Of a DNA stretch of 64,000 nt, positions 8,195 to 17,596 are shown piece after piece. Position 1 is the first letter of the stretch. Every line of letters begins with the position of its first letter. This DNA is from Streptomyces platensis (GTDB lineage: Bacteria; Actinomycetota; Actinomycetes; Streptomycetales; Streptomycetaceae), in NCBI RefSeq assembly GCF_008704855.1, contig NZ_CP023691.1:4464001-4528000 (forward strand), read 5' to 3'. The notes beneath the pieces were generated by a model, which was given only the letters and a program-made list of their open reading frames with translations, did no database searches and had not been told where the DNA came from. A program made the position numbers and the translations under genes.

Positions 8195-9277
8195 TCAGCG
8201 CTCGATGTCGCCGTTGATGAACTTCTCGACGTTCTCCCGTGCCTCGTCGTCGAAGTACTGCACCGGCGGCGACTTCATGAAGTACGAGGACGCGGAGAGC
8301 ACCGGGCCACCGATGCCGCGGTCCTTGGCGATCTTCGCGGCGCGCAGGGCGTCGATGATGACACCCGCGGAGTTCGGGGAGTCCCAGACCTCGAGCTTGT
8401 ACTCCAGGTTCAGCGGGACGTCACCGAAGGCACGGCCCTCGAGGCGGACATAGGCCCACTTGCGGTCGTCCAGCCAGGCCACGAAGTCCGAGGGGCCGAT
8501 GTGGACGTTGTCCTCGCCCATCTCCCGGTCCCGGATCTGGGAGGTGACGGCCTGCGTCTTGGAGATCTTCTTGGACTCCAGGCGCTCGCGCTCGAGCATG
8601 TTCTTGAAGTCCATGTTGCCGCCGACGTTCAGCTGCATCGTGCGGTCCAGGATGACGCCCCGGTCCTCGAAGAGCTTGGCCATCACACGGTGCGTGATCG
8701 TGGCGCCGACCTGCGACTTGATGTCGTCACCGACGATCGGGACACCGGCCTCGGTGAACTTGTCCGCCCACTCCTTGGTGCCGGCGATGAAGACCGGGAG
8801 GGCGTTGACGAAGCCGACCTTGGCGTCGATGGCGCACTGGGCGTAGTACTTCGCGGCGTCCTCGGAGCCCACCGGGAGGTAGCAGACCAGCACATCGGCC
8901 TGCGTGTCCTTGAGGACCTGGACGATGTCGACCGGGGCCTCGGGGGACTCCTCGATCGTCTGGCGGTAGTACTTGCCCAGGCCGTCGAGGGTGTGACCGC
9001 GCTGGACCTGCACGCCGGCGTTCGGCACGTCGCAGATCTTGATGGTGTTGTTCTCGCTGGCGCCGATGGCATCCGCGAGGTCGAGCCCGACCTTCTTGGC
9101 GTCGACGTCGAAGGCAGCCACGAACTCGATGTCACGCACGTGGTAGTCGCCGAACTGCACGTGCATGAGGCCGGGCACGCGGCTCTTCGGGTCGGCGTCC
9201 TTGTAGTACTCGACGCCCTGTACCAGCGAGGCGGCGCAGTTGCCCACGCCGACGATGGCTACGCGAACCGAACCCAT
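8195..9277 (-). CDS. ino1: Inositol-3-phosphate synthase
   Basis: Converts glucose 6-phosphate to 1L-myo-inositol 1-phosphate with bound NAD, the first step to inositol for phosphatidylinositol and mycothiol. The 360-residue protein starts MGSVRVAIVGVGNCAASLVQ, a Rossmann NAD loop, and has family blocks such as VGDDIKSQVGATITHR and LQLNVGGNMDFKNM-like sequence. The ATG at 9277 has AGGGAGC at the right distance; longer upstream frames lack support. A PadR regulator gene ends 46 bases upstream on the same strand, suggesting an operon and PadR control of inositol supply. Length is typical of the actinobacterial family. Confidence 0.95.
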   Translation of the reverse strand: MGSVRVAIVGVGNCAASLVQGVEYYKDADPKSRVPGLMHVQFGDYHVRDIEFVAAFDVDAKKVGLDLADAIGASENNTIKICDVPNAGVQVQRGHTLDGLGKYYRQTIEESPEAPVDIVQVLKDTQADVLVCYLPVGSEDAAKYYAQCAIDAKVGFVNALPVFIAGTKEWADKFTEAGVPIVGDDIKSQVGATITHRVMAKLFEDRGVILDRTMQLNVGGNMDFKNMLERERLESKKISKTQAVTSQIRDREMGEDNVHIGPSDFVAWLDDRKWAYVRLEGRAFGDVPLNLEYKLEVWDSPNSAGVIIDALRAAKIAKDRGIGGPVLSASSYFMKSPPVQYFDDEARENVEKFINGDIER

Positions 9278-9323
9278 TCCGGTTGCTCCCTGTGTTCTCG
9301 ATGAGGATCTGCACGGCAGAGCC

Positions 9324-10001
9324 TCATGTGGTGGTGTCATCGGACGGATCCGGCCGGGATCCACCCCGGTGCCGGGGCAGGCCGCCCGTATCTCCTGACT
9401 GGTTCTTGTCCTGCGCTGCGGAATCCGTGGGGCGCTGATCACGCCCGGCGCGCTCACTCTCGATGAGCTCGTTCAGCCAACGGACTTCGCGCTCCACGGA
9501 TTCCATACCGTGCCGCTGAAGTTCGAGGGTGTAGTCGTCCATGCGCTCGCGGGACCTGGCCAAGGAGGTACGCATCCTCTCAAGACGCTCCTCCAGCCGA
9601 CTGCGGCGGCCTTCCAGTACGCGCATCCGTACGTCCCGCGAGGTTTGGCCGAAAAACGCGAAACGGACACCGAAGTGCTCGTCCTCCCACGCATCCGGGC
9701 CGGAGTGGGCGAGCAGTTCCTCGAAGTGTTCTTTGCCCGCTGCGGTCAATCGGTAGACGATTTTGGCTCGGCGCCCTGTCAGAGCCGCGGCGGGTACGCC
9801 CTCCGGGGCGCCGTCCGTCTCCTCGATCAGCCAGCCGCTCGCGACCAGCGCCTTGAGGCAGGGGTAGAGGGTGCCATAGCTGAACGCACGGAAGACCCCG
9901 AGCGAGGTGTTGAGCCGTTTTCGCAGCTCATAGCCGTGCATCGGGGACTCGCGGAGCAGGCCGAGGACGGCGAACTCGAGGATGCCGGAACGTCTGCTCA
10001 T
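9324..10001 (-). CDS. PadR family transcriptional regulator
   Basis: A 225-residue regulator. The PadR winged helix occupies residues ~1-95 (ILEFAVLGLLRESPMHGYELR, then YPCLKALVASGWL and IVYRLTAAGKEHFEELL). A long Arg/Glu-rich helix, probably the dimerisation coiled coil, follows, then a polar tail. The ATG at 10001 has AAGGAGG about 8 bases upstream. A perfect palindrome at 10042-10062 just before the gene is the likely operator, implying autoregulation and control of the cotranscribed ino1 or the divergent PBP gene. The ligand is unknown. Confidence 0.9.
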   Translation of the reverse strand: MSRRSGILEFAVLGLLRESPMHGYELRKRLNTSLGVFRAFSYGTLYPCLKALVASGWLIEETDGAPEGVPAAALTGRRAKIVYRLTAAGKEHFEELLAHSGPDAWEDEHFGVRFAFFGQTSRDVRMRVLEGRRSRLEERLERMRTSLARSRERMDDYTLELQRHGMESVEREVRWLNELIESERAGRDQRPTDSAAQDKNQSGDTGGLPRHRGGSRPDPSDDTTT

Positions 10002-10362
10002 CCTCCGCCTCCTTGGTCCGGTGCGTTCTTTATGTCGTGCTGATGTATCGACTCGATACATCCAGACGATAGAACGGCCACCTGGTCGGAACAAGAGGGG
10101 GCACGGTGAACGGCATCACATCACCGAATCGTTCTCATCAACCTGACTGATTTGGAGTGAATTTCAACACTGGGCAGGTTTTGGCCGTGCGTAGTCTGTG
10201 CGGCATGCAGACTGCCGGGAACCGTGGGCCGATATCTGGCGTCCTCGTCCTCGGTGTAGTGCGGCTCGCGCCTCAGGAGCGGGTCGTGCATCGGGGGGAC
10301 CTGAAGACAACTGCCGCCTTCAGGCGACGAGAAAGCGCGCCTGCCCGAGGAGTATTCGTTCC
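10002..10362. other. Divergent intergenic region padR / PBP
   Basis: This 361-base gap holds the palindrome at 10042-10062 and an AT-richer stretch around 10120-10200, where promoters are expected. The putative -10 TAGTCT at 10192-10197 faces the PBP gene but lacks a convincing -35. No further coding potential was recognised. Confidence 0.4.
10042..10062. promoter_or_regulatory. Perfect 21-bp palindrome, probable PadR operator
   Basis: Arms GATGTATCGA and TCGATACATC flank one central C. The site contains the ATGT...ACAT ends typical of PadR operators and is 41 bases before the padR start, in the gap shared with the divergent PBP gene. Confidence 0.75.
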
Positions 10363-13020
10363 ATGAGCGAGCACCGTCGCAAACCGCCACAGCCGCAGAG
10401 TGGCGGACGTGCCGCGGCCCGACGCGCCGCACAGCAGCCATCAGGGCGCCGTGCCGCCCCTTCCCGTGGCTCCGCTGCCGGTCCTGCCTCTCACTCCGAG
10501 TCGTCCGGCTACGAGCCGCGGCAGGGTGGGCGCGCCGATGCCCGGAGAGCCGCCCAGCGCGGCGGCCGCCGGCGGTCGTCCGATGCCGAGATGGCCTCCG
10601 GTGATGGCGCCGGGGGCCGTGGTGGCGGTGGCCGTCGAGGTGGTGGCGGCGGTGGTCCCGAGGGAGGCCGCGGCCGCGGTCGCGGCGGCGGGAAGCCTGC
10701 CAAGAAGCGCTTTATCGACTACCCGCGTGCCAACCGCGTGGGCTGGCGGCGCTTTGTGCCGTCGTGGAAGCAGGTCACGACCCTGTGCGTCGGATTCATA
10801 GGGTTGATCGTGGGTGCCTCCGGCGTCGCACTGGCCTTGGTGAACGTGCCCAGCGAGAGTGACGCGGCCAAGTCGCAGAACAACGTCTACCTCTGGTCTG
10901 ACGGCAAGGTCATGGCGCGTGACGGGGAGACGAACCGGCAGAACGTCACGATCAACGAGATTCCGCTCGAGATGCAGAAGGCGGCGATCGCCGCGGAGAA
11001 CGCATCATTCCGGACGGACTCGGGTGTGGACCCGATGGGCATCGCCCGTGCGTTGGTCAACATGGCCAGGGGCGGCGAGACCCAGGGTGGCTCGACCATC
11101 ACTCAGCAGTACGTGAAGAACGCGATGCTGAGCCAGGAGCAGACCCTTGACCGTAAGTTCAAGGAGCTGTTCATCGCGATCAAGGTCGGCTGGTCTAAGA
11201 GCAAGGACCAGATCCTTCAGGGGTACCTGAACACCAGCTACTACGGTCGTGGGGCGTACGGGATCCAAGCGGCGGCTCAGGCGTACTACGGCAAGGACGC
11301 CGAGAAGCTGGACGCGAACGAGAGCGCCTTCCTGGCCACCGTTCTCAAGGGCGCGGATCTGTACGACCCGGCGGGTGGTACCAGCCCGGGGGCCACGAAG
11401 GCGGCGAACACCAAGCGCGCCAAGGCGCGGTGGTCCTGGATCCTCGACCGGGAGGTCGAGAACCACCTCATGACCAAGGCGGAACGGGCTAAGTACCGGG
11501 GACACTTCCCCACGCCGAAGCTGCCGAAGCCGGTCGCCGGCAAGAGCGGTCAGATCGGCTACATGATGGACACCGCCAAGAAGTACGTGCTGAAGCACTC
11601 GGGTCTCAGCGAAGCCCAGTTCGACAAGGGCGGCTACACGATCCGCACGACCTTCAGCTCGAAGAAGACCAACGACCTCGAGGCCGCGGTCAAGAAGGTC
11701 AACAAGCGGTACATCGACCCCGATAAGCGCGCGAAGGACAAATTCGTCCAGTTCGGCGGGGCCTCAGTGGTGCCGGGAGACGGCAAGATCGTCGCCCTGT
11801 ACGGCGGTGAGGGCTATGACAAGGGGCACTTCAGCAACAACGCGGACACGTTCGGTGTCCCGGTGGGCTCGACCTGGAAGCCGTTCGTGCTCGCGGCAGC
11901 GATGAAGTACGGAACGGTCAAGAGCCATGGGGTGCCGATCAGGCCGGACAGCCGTTACAACGGCGACGACCACCTCAAGGTGAAGGACGCCCTGGGGAAT
12001 TACGTCCGGAGGCGGGACAACTCGCTCTTCTATCAGGAGAACGAGAGCAACCATCCCTGGGGCTATATCCCGTTGACCAAGGCGATGGAGCAGTCCGTCA
12101 ACACTCCGTTCGTGCAGCTCGGCATGGATGTCGGGATGAAGAAGGTCCGGGATATGGCGGAGGCCGCGGGTATCTCGGAGGCCAGCTTCGACAAGAACCT
12201 GAACCCGTCCTTCGCACTGGGCACCTCCACGCCGAGCGCGATCCGTATGGCCGATGCGTATGCCACGTTCGCCCAGTCCGGGACGAAGGTGGAGCCCTAT
12301 TCGGTGACGAAGGTGACGTACAAGGGTCAGGACCTCGACGGCTTCGACAAGCCCCAGAGCGAAACGGCGATGGATGCCAACGTCGCCAACAACGTGACCA
12401 AGGTGCTCGAGAACGTCATCGAAAACGGCACGGCGAAGGAAGCCAAGCGGCTGGGCATGCCGGCTGCTGGTAAGACCGGTACCACCGACGAAAACAAGTC
12501 GGCCTGGTTCGTGGGCTACACCAAGCAGCTGTCGACGGCCATCACGATGTTCCGTGAGGACGCGGGAAACCCGCGTCAGCTGTCCATGAACGGTGTCGGC
12601 GGCTTTGACTCGATCCACGGTGGTGCGCTGCCCACCGAGGTCTGGACCGAGTACATGCTCCAGGCGATGAAGGGCGTCACACCGGAGTCCTTCCCGCCGG
12701 CCACGCCCGTCGGACAGCGGTTCGATCAGGAGGGCATGCCGACGCCGACGCCGACTCCCACGCCGTCGGACACGCCGTCGGACACGCCGTCGGCGTCGCC
12801 CAGCAAGTCCGCTCCCCCGACGAACTCTCCGAGCCCGACCCCGACCGACAGCTGTTCCCCCTGGGACCTGAACTGCCGGAACAACGGTGGGGCCGGCAAC
12901 GGGGGCGGTAACGGAAATGGCGCGGGTGGTCCCGGTGGCGGCGCCGGTGGCACGAGCCCGACGCCTGATCCGACGGAGCCGACAGACAGTGGAGGCTGGC
13001 TCGGCGGCCCGAACGGCTGA
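10363..13020 (+). CDS. Class A penicillin-binding protein (glycosyltransferase-transpeptidase)
   Basis: A bifunctional cell-wall synthase of 885 residues. The first ~125 residues are basic and Arg/Gly-rich, then one membrane helix (VTTLCVGFIGLIVGASGVAL). The GT51 domain follows, with catalytic-Glu block AAENASFRTDSG and GGSTITQQYVKN (~242). The transpeptidase has active-site STWK (503-506), SVN in EQSVNTPFVQ, and KTGTT (704-708), all intact. The C-terminus is a Pro/Thr/Ser-rich run then a Gly/Asn-rich tail, likely wall-spanning. The ATG at 10363 follows GAGGAG. Neighbours femX and murJ support a peptidoglycan role. Confidence 0.95.
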   Translation: MSEHRRKPPQPQSGGRAAARRAAQQPSGRRAAPSRGSAAGPASHSESSGYEPRQGGRADARRAAQRGGRRRSSDAEMASGDGAGGRGGGGRRGGGGGGPEGGRGRGRGGGKPAKKRFIDYPRANRVGWRRFVPSWKQVTTLCVGFIGLIVGASGVALALVNVPSESDAAKSQNNVYLWSDGKVMARDGETNRQNVTINEIPLEMQKAAIAAENASFRTDSGVDPMGIARALVNMARGGETQGGSTITQQYVKNAMLSQEQTLDRKFKELFIAIKVGWSKSKDQILQGYLNTSYYGRGAYGIQAAAQAYYGKDAEKLDANESAFLATVLKGADLYDPAGGTSPGATKAANTKRAKARWSWILDREVENHLMTKAERAKYRGHFPTPKLPKPVAGKSGQIGYMMDTAKKYVLKHSGLSEAQFDKGGYTIRTTFSSKKTNDLEAAVKKVNKRYIDPDKRAKDKFVQFGGASVVPGDGKIVALYGGEGYDKGHFSNNADTFGVPVGSTWKPFVLAAAMKYGTVKSHGVPIRPDSRYNGDDHLKVKDALGNYVRRRDNSLFYQENESNHPWGYIPLTKAMEQSVNTPFVQLGMDVGMKKVRDMAEAAGISEASFDKNLNPSFALGTSTPSAIRMADAYATFAQSGTKVEPYSVTKVTYKGQDLDGFDKPQSETAMDANVANNVTKVLENVIENGTAKEAKRLGMPAAGKTGTTDENKSAWFVGYTKQLSTAITMFREDAGNPRQLSMNGVGGFDSIHGGALPTEVWTEYMLQAMKGVTPESFPPATPVGQRFDQEGMPTPTPTPTPSDTPSDTPSASPSKSAPPTNSPSPTPTDSCSPWDLNCRNNGGAGNGGGNGNGAGGPGGGAGGTSPTPDPTEPTDSGGWLGGPNG

Positions 13021-13022
13021 CC

Positions 13023-13036
13023 GTTTCACGTGAAAC
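13023..13036. promoter_or_regulatory. parS: parS site, copy 3
   Basis: Exact GTTTCACGTGAAAC, beginning 2 bases after the PBP stop codon. It is paired with copy 4, 23 bases away centre to centre. Confidence 0.92.
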
Positions 13037-13045
13037 ACGCTGAAG

Positions 13046-13059
13046 GTTTCACGTGAAAC
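13046..13059. promoter_or_regulatory. parS: parS site, copy 4
   Basis: Exact GTTTCACGTGAAAC between copy 3 and the terminator at 13070. Confidence 0.92.
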
Positions 13060-13069
13060 GTGGAGCAAC

Positions 13070-13104
13070 GAAGCCCCCGCCCGGATTGACCGGGCGGGGG
13101 CTTC
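13070..13104 (+). terminator. Terminator after the PBP gene
   Basis: GAAGCCCCCGCCCGG pairs perfectly with CCGGGCGGGGGCTTC across a 5-base loop, 50 bases past the PBP stop and before the GT87 gene. Confidence 0.8.
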
Positions 13105-13142
13105 GCCGTTTTCTGCCCACGGCGGTACGGCAGGATGGGGCC

Positions 13143-14624
13143 ATGACGAGCGTGCGACGGGATGATCCGGTACGGCCGACGAAGCAGGATGAGGTGGCGG
13201 CGGCCGGCAGCGAGCTGATCGGGGGGCCGATCGGCCGACACGCACTGCTCGGGATGCGCTGGCTGACGCCGGTGCGGATCATCGCGCTCATCGCCATCGG
13301 CATGTTCGCGCTCGGCATGGTGCAGAAGCTGCCCTGCTACAACGGCGGCTGGTTCTTCGGCGCCACGAGCCAGTACACGCACGCCTGCTATTCCGACATC
13401 CCGCACCTCTATGCGGGGCGGGGCTTCGCCGATGGCCTGATCCCGTATTTCGACCGGCTGCCCGGCGATATGGAGTATCTCGAGTACCCCGTGCTCACCG
13501 GAGTCTTCATGGAGGTCGCCTCCTGGATGACTCCGCACGGCGGGGGAATCCAACACCGCGAACAGATCTACTGGCTGGTCAACGCCGGCATGCTGATGAT
13601 CTGCGCCGCTGTCGTCGCGGTGTGTGTGGCCCGCACCCACCGCCGCCGCCCCTGGGACGGCCTCCTGGTCGCCCTGGCGCCCGCTGCCGCCCTCACGGCC
13701 ACCATCAACTGGGATCTCCTGGCGATCGCCCTGACGGCCGCCGGGATGCTGATGTGGTCACGCAGCCGCCCGCTTGCGGCCGGCATCCTCATCGGGCTGG
13801 CCACCGCGGCGAAGCTGTACCCGGTGCTGCTGCTGGGCCCGCTGCTGGTGCTGTGCTGGCGTGCGGGCGCCTGGCGCGCGTTCCGGAAGGCGCTGGCCGG
13901 TACCGTCGTGTCCTGGCTGGTGGTGAACCTGCCGGTGATGATCACGCATGATGCCGCGGGCTTCCACATCCGGGAGGGCTGGGCGAAGTTCTACACCTTC
14001 AGCCAGGAACGGCCCATCGACTTCGGTTCGATCTGGCTGCTGATCTCGCAGCGCACCGGGAACCCTCTGGAGGACGCCAATACCTACGCCACGCTGCTGA
14101 TGATCGTGGGTTGTGGCGCCATCGGCCTGCTGACTCTCTACGCACCGCGCCGGCCGCGCTTCGCGCAGCTCGCGTTCCTCGTCGTCGCGCTGTTCATCCT
14201 CACCAACAAGGTCTACTCGCCGCAGTACGTCCTGTGGCTGACCCCGCTCGCCGCGCTGGCCCGGCCGCGCTGGCGGGACTTCCTGATCTGGCAGGCATGC
14301 GAGGTCATGTACTTCCTCGGGATCTGGACGTACCTCGCCTACACCGGAAGCGGAGACAAGCACCAGGGGCTGCCGACGGAGGGCTACCAACTGGCCATCG
14401 CCCTGCACCTCTTGGGCACTCTCTACCTGTGCGCCTTGGTCGTACGGGACATCCTGATGCCGGAGCGCGATGTGGTCCGCAGGGACGGGGACGACGATCC
14501 CTCGGGCGGCGTTCTGGACCGCAGCCCCGATGTGTTCGTGCTCGGGCGGACGTACCACCCGCCCCGGCACGCGGTGCAGTTCCAGGCGACGCCGCGGGTG
14601 CGCTGGGGCGCCGTACGGGACTGA
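13143..14624 (+). CDS. GT87-family (DUF2029) membrane glycosyltransferase
   Basis: A 493-residue integral membrane protein of the GT87 type, which transfers mannose or related sugars from polyprenyl-phosphate donors outside the membrane in mycobacterial relatives. About ten hydrophobic segments are visible. The loop after the first helix carries YSDIPHLYAGRGFADGLIPY and a conserved EYPVLTG block, and later comes NKVYSPQYVLWLTPL, a characteristic GT87 motif. The ATG at 13143 was chosen because sequence upstream of it is the terminator and parS pair. The ribosome-binding site (GGATGG) is weak. The acceptor is unknown. Confidence 0.85.
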   Translation: MTSVRRDDPVRPTKQDEVAAAGSELIGGPIGRHALLGMRWLTPVRIIALIAIGMFALGMVQKLPCYNGGWFFGATSQYTHACYSDIPHLYAGRGFADGLIPYFDRLPGDMEYLEYPVLTGVFMEVASWMTPHGGGIQHREQIYWLVNAGMLMICAAVVAVCVARTHRRRPWDGLLVALAPAAALTATINWDLLAIALTAAGMLMWSRSRPLAAGILIGLATAAKLYPVLLLGPLLVLCWRAGAWRAFRKALAGTVVSWLVVNLPVMITHDAAGFHIREGWAKFYTFSQERPIDFGSIWLLISQRTGNPLEDANTYATLLMIVGCGAIGLLTLYAPRRPRFAQLAFLVVALFILTNKVYSPQYVLWLTPLAALARPRWRDFLIWQACEVMYFLGIWTYLAYTGSGDKHQGLPTEGYQLAIALHLLGTLYLCALVVRDILMPERDVVRRDGDDDPSGGVLDRSPDVFVLGRTYHPPRHAVQFQATPRVRWGAVRD

Positions 14625-14648
14625 GCGGCCCCCCGCCGTCAACGCACC

Positions 14649-14687
14649 GGGCCCGGTGCCGCAGAGGAGATCTGCGGCACCGGGCCC
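14649..14687. terminator. Bidirectional terminator between convergent genes
   Basis: GGGCCCGGTGCCGCAGA pairs perfectly with its complement at 14671-14687 across a 5-base loop, between the stops at 14624 (+) and 14718 (-). Confidence 0.82.
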
Positions 14688-14717
14688 TTGGCGTATCTGC
14701 GCCGTGGCTCGGCCGGC

Positions 14718-15749
14718 TCAGCGGTCCACGAGGCGGTCGAACTGGGTGGTGGTGTGCCGCAGATGGGCCACCAGCTCCTCGCCGACCTGCGGCTGCGGGG
14801 CATCGCCCGGCACAAACAGGATCGACACCTGCATGTGCGGCGGCTCCGCGAACCAGCGCTGTTTCCCGGCCCACACATAAGGCGCGAGATTGCGGTTCAC
14901 GGTCGCCAGCCCGGCCCGTGCCACGCCCTTGGCGCGCGGCATCACTCCGTGCAGCGCCTTGGGCGACTCCAGCCCGACACCGTGCGAGGTACCGCCCGCC
15001 ACCACGACCAGGTAGCCGTCGGAGGCCGCCTTCTGCTGGCGGTAGCCGAAGCGCTCGCCCTTGGCGACCCGGGTGACATCGAGCACCGAACCGCGGTATT
15101 CGGTGGCCTCGTGGTCACCGAGCCACAGCCGGGTACCGATCCGCGCGCGAAAGCGCGTCTGGGGGAACTGCTGCTGGAGACGGGCGAGCTCATCGGCCTT
15201 GAGGTGGCTGACGAACATGGTGTGCAGCGGGAGGCGGGCGGAGCGGAGCTGGTCCATCCAGCCGATGACCTCCTCGACCGCGTCGGACCCGTCGGCGCGG
15301 TCCAGCGGCAGGTGGATCGCGAAGCCTTCGAGCCGGACGTCCTCGATGGCGGCGGCCAGCTTCGGCAGGTCCTCCGGCTTGACGCCATGGCGCTTCATGC
15401 TGCTCATGACCTCGATGACGACCCGCGCTCCGACCAGGCCGCCGACACCCTCGACCGACGACACCGAGCGGATCGCCCGGTCGGGCAGCGGCACCGGCTC
15501 CTCACCGTGGCGGAACGGGGTCAGGACGAGCAGATCGCCGCTGAAGAAGTCCTTGATGCGGGCCGCTTCGTAGGTCGTTCCGACCGCGAGGATGTCGGCA
15601 CCGAGGCGGGTCGCCTCGTCGGCGAGGCGCTCATGGCCGAAGCCGTAGCCGTTGCCTTTGCAGACCGGGACCAACCCGGGGAACTGCTGGAGAACGCTCT
15701 GCTGATGCGCCCGCCAGCGCGCGGTGTCGACGTAGAGGGTGAGCGCCAT
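14718..15749 (-). CDS. Alanine racemase N-terminal domain (PLP) protein
   Basis: A 343-residue protein with the fold-type III PLP barrel of alanine racemase. VCKGNGYGFG near residue 29 holds the PLP Lys, and the start is MALTLYVDTARW. The C-terminal part is shorter and different from Alr, so it is not the housekeeping racemase; substrate and activity are unknown. The ATG at 15749 opens the conserved region. It lies 62 bases downstream of femX on the same strand, next to other peptidoglycan genes, so a role in amino-acid supply or editing for wall cross-bridges is plausible but inferred. Confidence 0.8.
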   Translation of the reverse strand: MALTLYVDTARWRAHQQSVLQQFPGLVPVCKGNGYGFGHERLADEATRLGADILAVGTTYEAARIKDFFSGDLLVLTPFRHGEEPVPLPDRAIRSVSSVEGVGGLVGARVVIEVMSSMKRHGVKPEDLPKLAAAIEDVRLEGFAIHLPLDRADGSDAVEEVIGWMDQLRSARLPLHTMFVSHLKADELARLQQQFPQTRFRARIGTRLWLGDHEATEYRGSVLDVTRVAKGERFGYRQQKAASDGYLVVVAGGTSHGVGLESPKALHGVMPRAKGVARAGLATVNRNLAPYVWAGKQRWFAEPPHMQVSILFVPGDAPQPQVGEELVAHLRHTTTQFDRLVDR

Positions 15750-15811
15750 GGCCGGGCCCGGAACCTTTCTCGTGGCTGGTGTCTCAGGGGGACGAACGGT
15801 GCGGTGGAGCG

Positions 15812-16930
15812 TCAGCGGCGCGCCATGTAGTAGTCGAATGCCTTGTGCAGAAGCTTGTTGAGCGGGAAGTCCCACTCACCGAGGTACTCCGCTGCCTGCC
15901 CACCCGTGCCGACCTTGAACTGGATCAGGCCGAAGAGGTGGTCGTTCTCGTCCAGCGAGTCGCTGATGCCGCGGAGGTCGTAGACCGAGGCGCCGAGCGC
16001 GTAGGAGTCCTGAAGCATCTTCCACTGCATCGCGTTGGAGGGCCGGACCTCACGGCCGATGTTGTCCGAGGCGCCGTAGGAGTACCAGACATGTCCGCCG
16101 ACGACGAGCATCGTCGCGGCCGACAGGTTCACGCCGTCATGACGGGCGAAGTACAGCCGCATGCGGTCGGGGTCCTCGGCGTTGAGGGCCTTCCACATGC
16201 GCTGGAAGTAGCCCAGCGGACGCGGCCGGAATTGGTCACGCACCGCGGTGATCTCGTAGAGACGCTGCCACTCGGCCAGGTCGTCGTAGCCGCCCTGGAC
16301 CACCTCGACACCGGCCTTCTCGGCCTTCTTGATGTTGCGGCGCCACAGCTGGTTGAAGCCCTTGTGGACCTCCTCCAGCGAACGGTCGGCCAGCGGCACC
16401 TGGAAGACATAGCGGGGCTGGACGTCGGCGAAGCCGGCGCCGCCGTCCTCGCCCTGCTGCCAGCCCATGCGGCGCAGCTTGTCGGCCACCTCGAAGGCGC
16501 GCGGCTCGATATGGGTCGCCTCGACGTCCCGCAGCCGCTTGACGTCCGGGTTCTGGATGCCGGCCTTGATCGCCGGGGAGTCCCAGCGGCGGATGATGAC
16601 CGGCGGGCCCATCTTCACGGTGAAGGCACCCTGGTGCTTGAGATGCGCGAGCATCGGTTGCAGCCAGTCCTCCAGGTTCGGCGCGTACCAGTTGATGACC
16701 GGGCCCTCGGGGAGGTACGCGAGGTAGCGCTTGACCCGGGGTACCTGGCGGTAAAGGACCAGCCCGGCACCGACCATCTCACCGCTGGGGTCGAACCAGC
16801 CCAGGCTCTCCGAACGCCATTCGGCCTTGACGTCTGCCCAGGCAGGGACCTGCATGTGGCTGGCCGCGGGCAGACTCTGGATATATGCCAGATGCTGCTC
16901 TCGGCTGATGGTCCTCAGGGTCAGGCTCAT
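15812..16930 (-). CDS. femX: FemX, lipid II glycyltransferase (FemAB family)
   Basis: Adds the first glycine of the branch to the LL-diaminopimelate residue of the wall precursor, using glycyl-tRNA; S. coelicolor femX has this role. The 372-residue protein shows the two GNAT-like FemAB domains, with HMQVPAWADVKAEWRSESLG near the start. LYEITAVRDQFRPRPLGYFQ and YSYGASDNIGREVRPSNAMQ in the second half are typical of the family, and YDLRGI with LFGLIQFK follow near the end. The ATG at 16930 is the natural start. It shares its strand with the racemase-fold gene downstream and the small membrane protein gene upstream. Confidence 0.92.
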   Translation of the reverse strand: MSLTLRTISREQHLAYIQSLPAASHMQVPAWADVKAEWRSESLGWFDPSGEMVGAGLVLYRQVPRVKRYLAYLPEGPVINWYAPNLEDWLQPMLAHLKHQGAFTVKMGPPVIIRRWDSPAIKAGIQNPDVKRLRDVEATHIEPRAFEVADKLRRMGWQQGEDGGAGFADVQPRYVFQVPLADRSLEEVHKGFNQLWRRNIKKAEKAGVEVVQGGYDDLAEWQRLYEITAVRDQFRPRPLGYFQRMWKALNAEDPDRMRLYFARHDGVNLSAATMLVVGGHVWYSYGASDNIGREVRPSNAMQWKMLQDSYALGASVYDLRGISDSLDENDHLFGLIQFKVGTGGQAAEYLGEWDFPLNKLLHKAFDYYMARR

Positions 16931-17053
16931 GCGGGGCGCTCCTCGGCAGGTGTGTCCCCATGGTCGGGGCTCCGGCTCTCGCGCCGAAGCCTACTGTGAC
17001 CGTGGAGCGCCCCGTCTGGGCCATACGGGCTGGGGCCCCGTATGTCGTATCGG

Positions 17054-17368
17054 CTAGCCGACGAGACCGCCGAAGAGGCCGCCGTGTGCCAGGCCGAGGT
17101 AGAAGCCGACGGCCGCTGCCCCGAGGCCGATGATCGACAGGAAGCGTTCGCCGGTGGTCGACGAGATGAACTGGCCCCACAGGCCGGTGCCGATCCCGAT
17201 CAGACCGACCCAGGAACTGACCAGGTGCAGGCTGGGAGAGAGCGTGGTGAAGATGGCGATCGCGCCGAGCACCACGGTGACGATGGCGAAGGTGTTCTCG
17301 ACGGGATGGTCCTTGCCGTCGCTGTTGAGAAGCGACAGGAAATTGCGCTGGGTCCGTGCCTGTGCCAT
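17054..17368 (-). CDS. Small three-helix membrane protein
   Basis: A 104-residue protein with hydrophobic segments at about 28-45, 53-68 and 76-100, joined by short loops, and a polar N-terminus. I do not recognise a functional family. It is conserved in position between femX and rpsF in Streptomyces, from memory. The ATG at 17368 has GGAGG upstream (complement of cctcc near 17376). Transcription away from rpsF and towards femX suggests it could lead the femX unit, with a 123-base gap. Confidence 0.75.
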
Positions 17369-17596
17369 GCGGCACCTCCGATGACAGGGCGGCGCACTGT
17401 AACGCCGCTCACACCCGTTGTGTTCCAGATTGCGGGGTGGAGCGGACGGATTTCAACCGGAAGGCATCAGGCAGGTACTCTGTACGGTCTGCGCCTATGT
17501 CTGTCCGGAGCACCGGACGGACCGGGTGCGGAACGCATACGACCCTCCTGCCACGGAACGACCGTGGCCGCTGAGTCCAAAGGAGGTGGGTTCTAC

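Noticed and set aside
17551..17567. S6:S18 ribosomal-protein autoregulatory leader
   Set aside because: A small hairpin is present, but I could not match the conserved motif, so it is only mentioned under rpsF.
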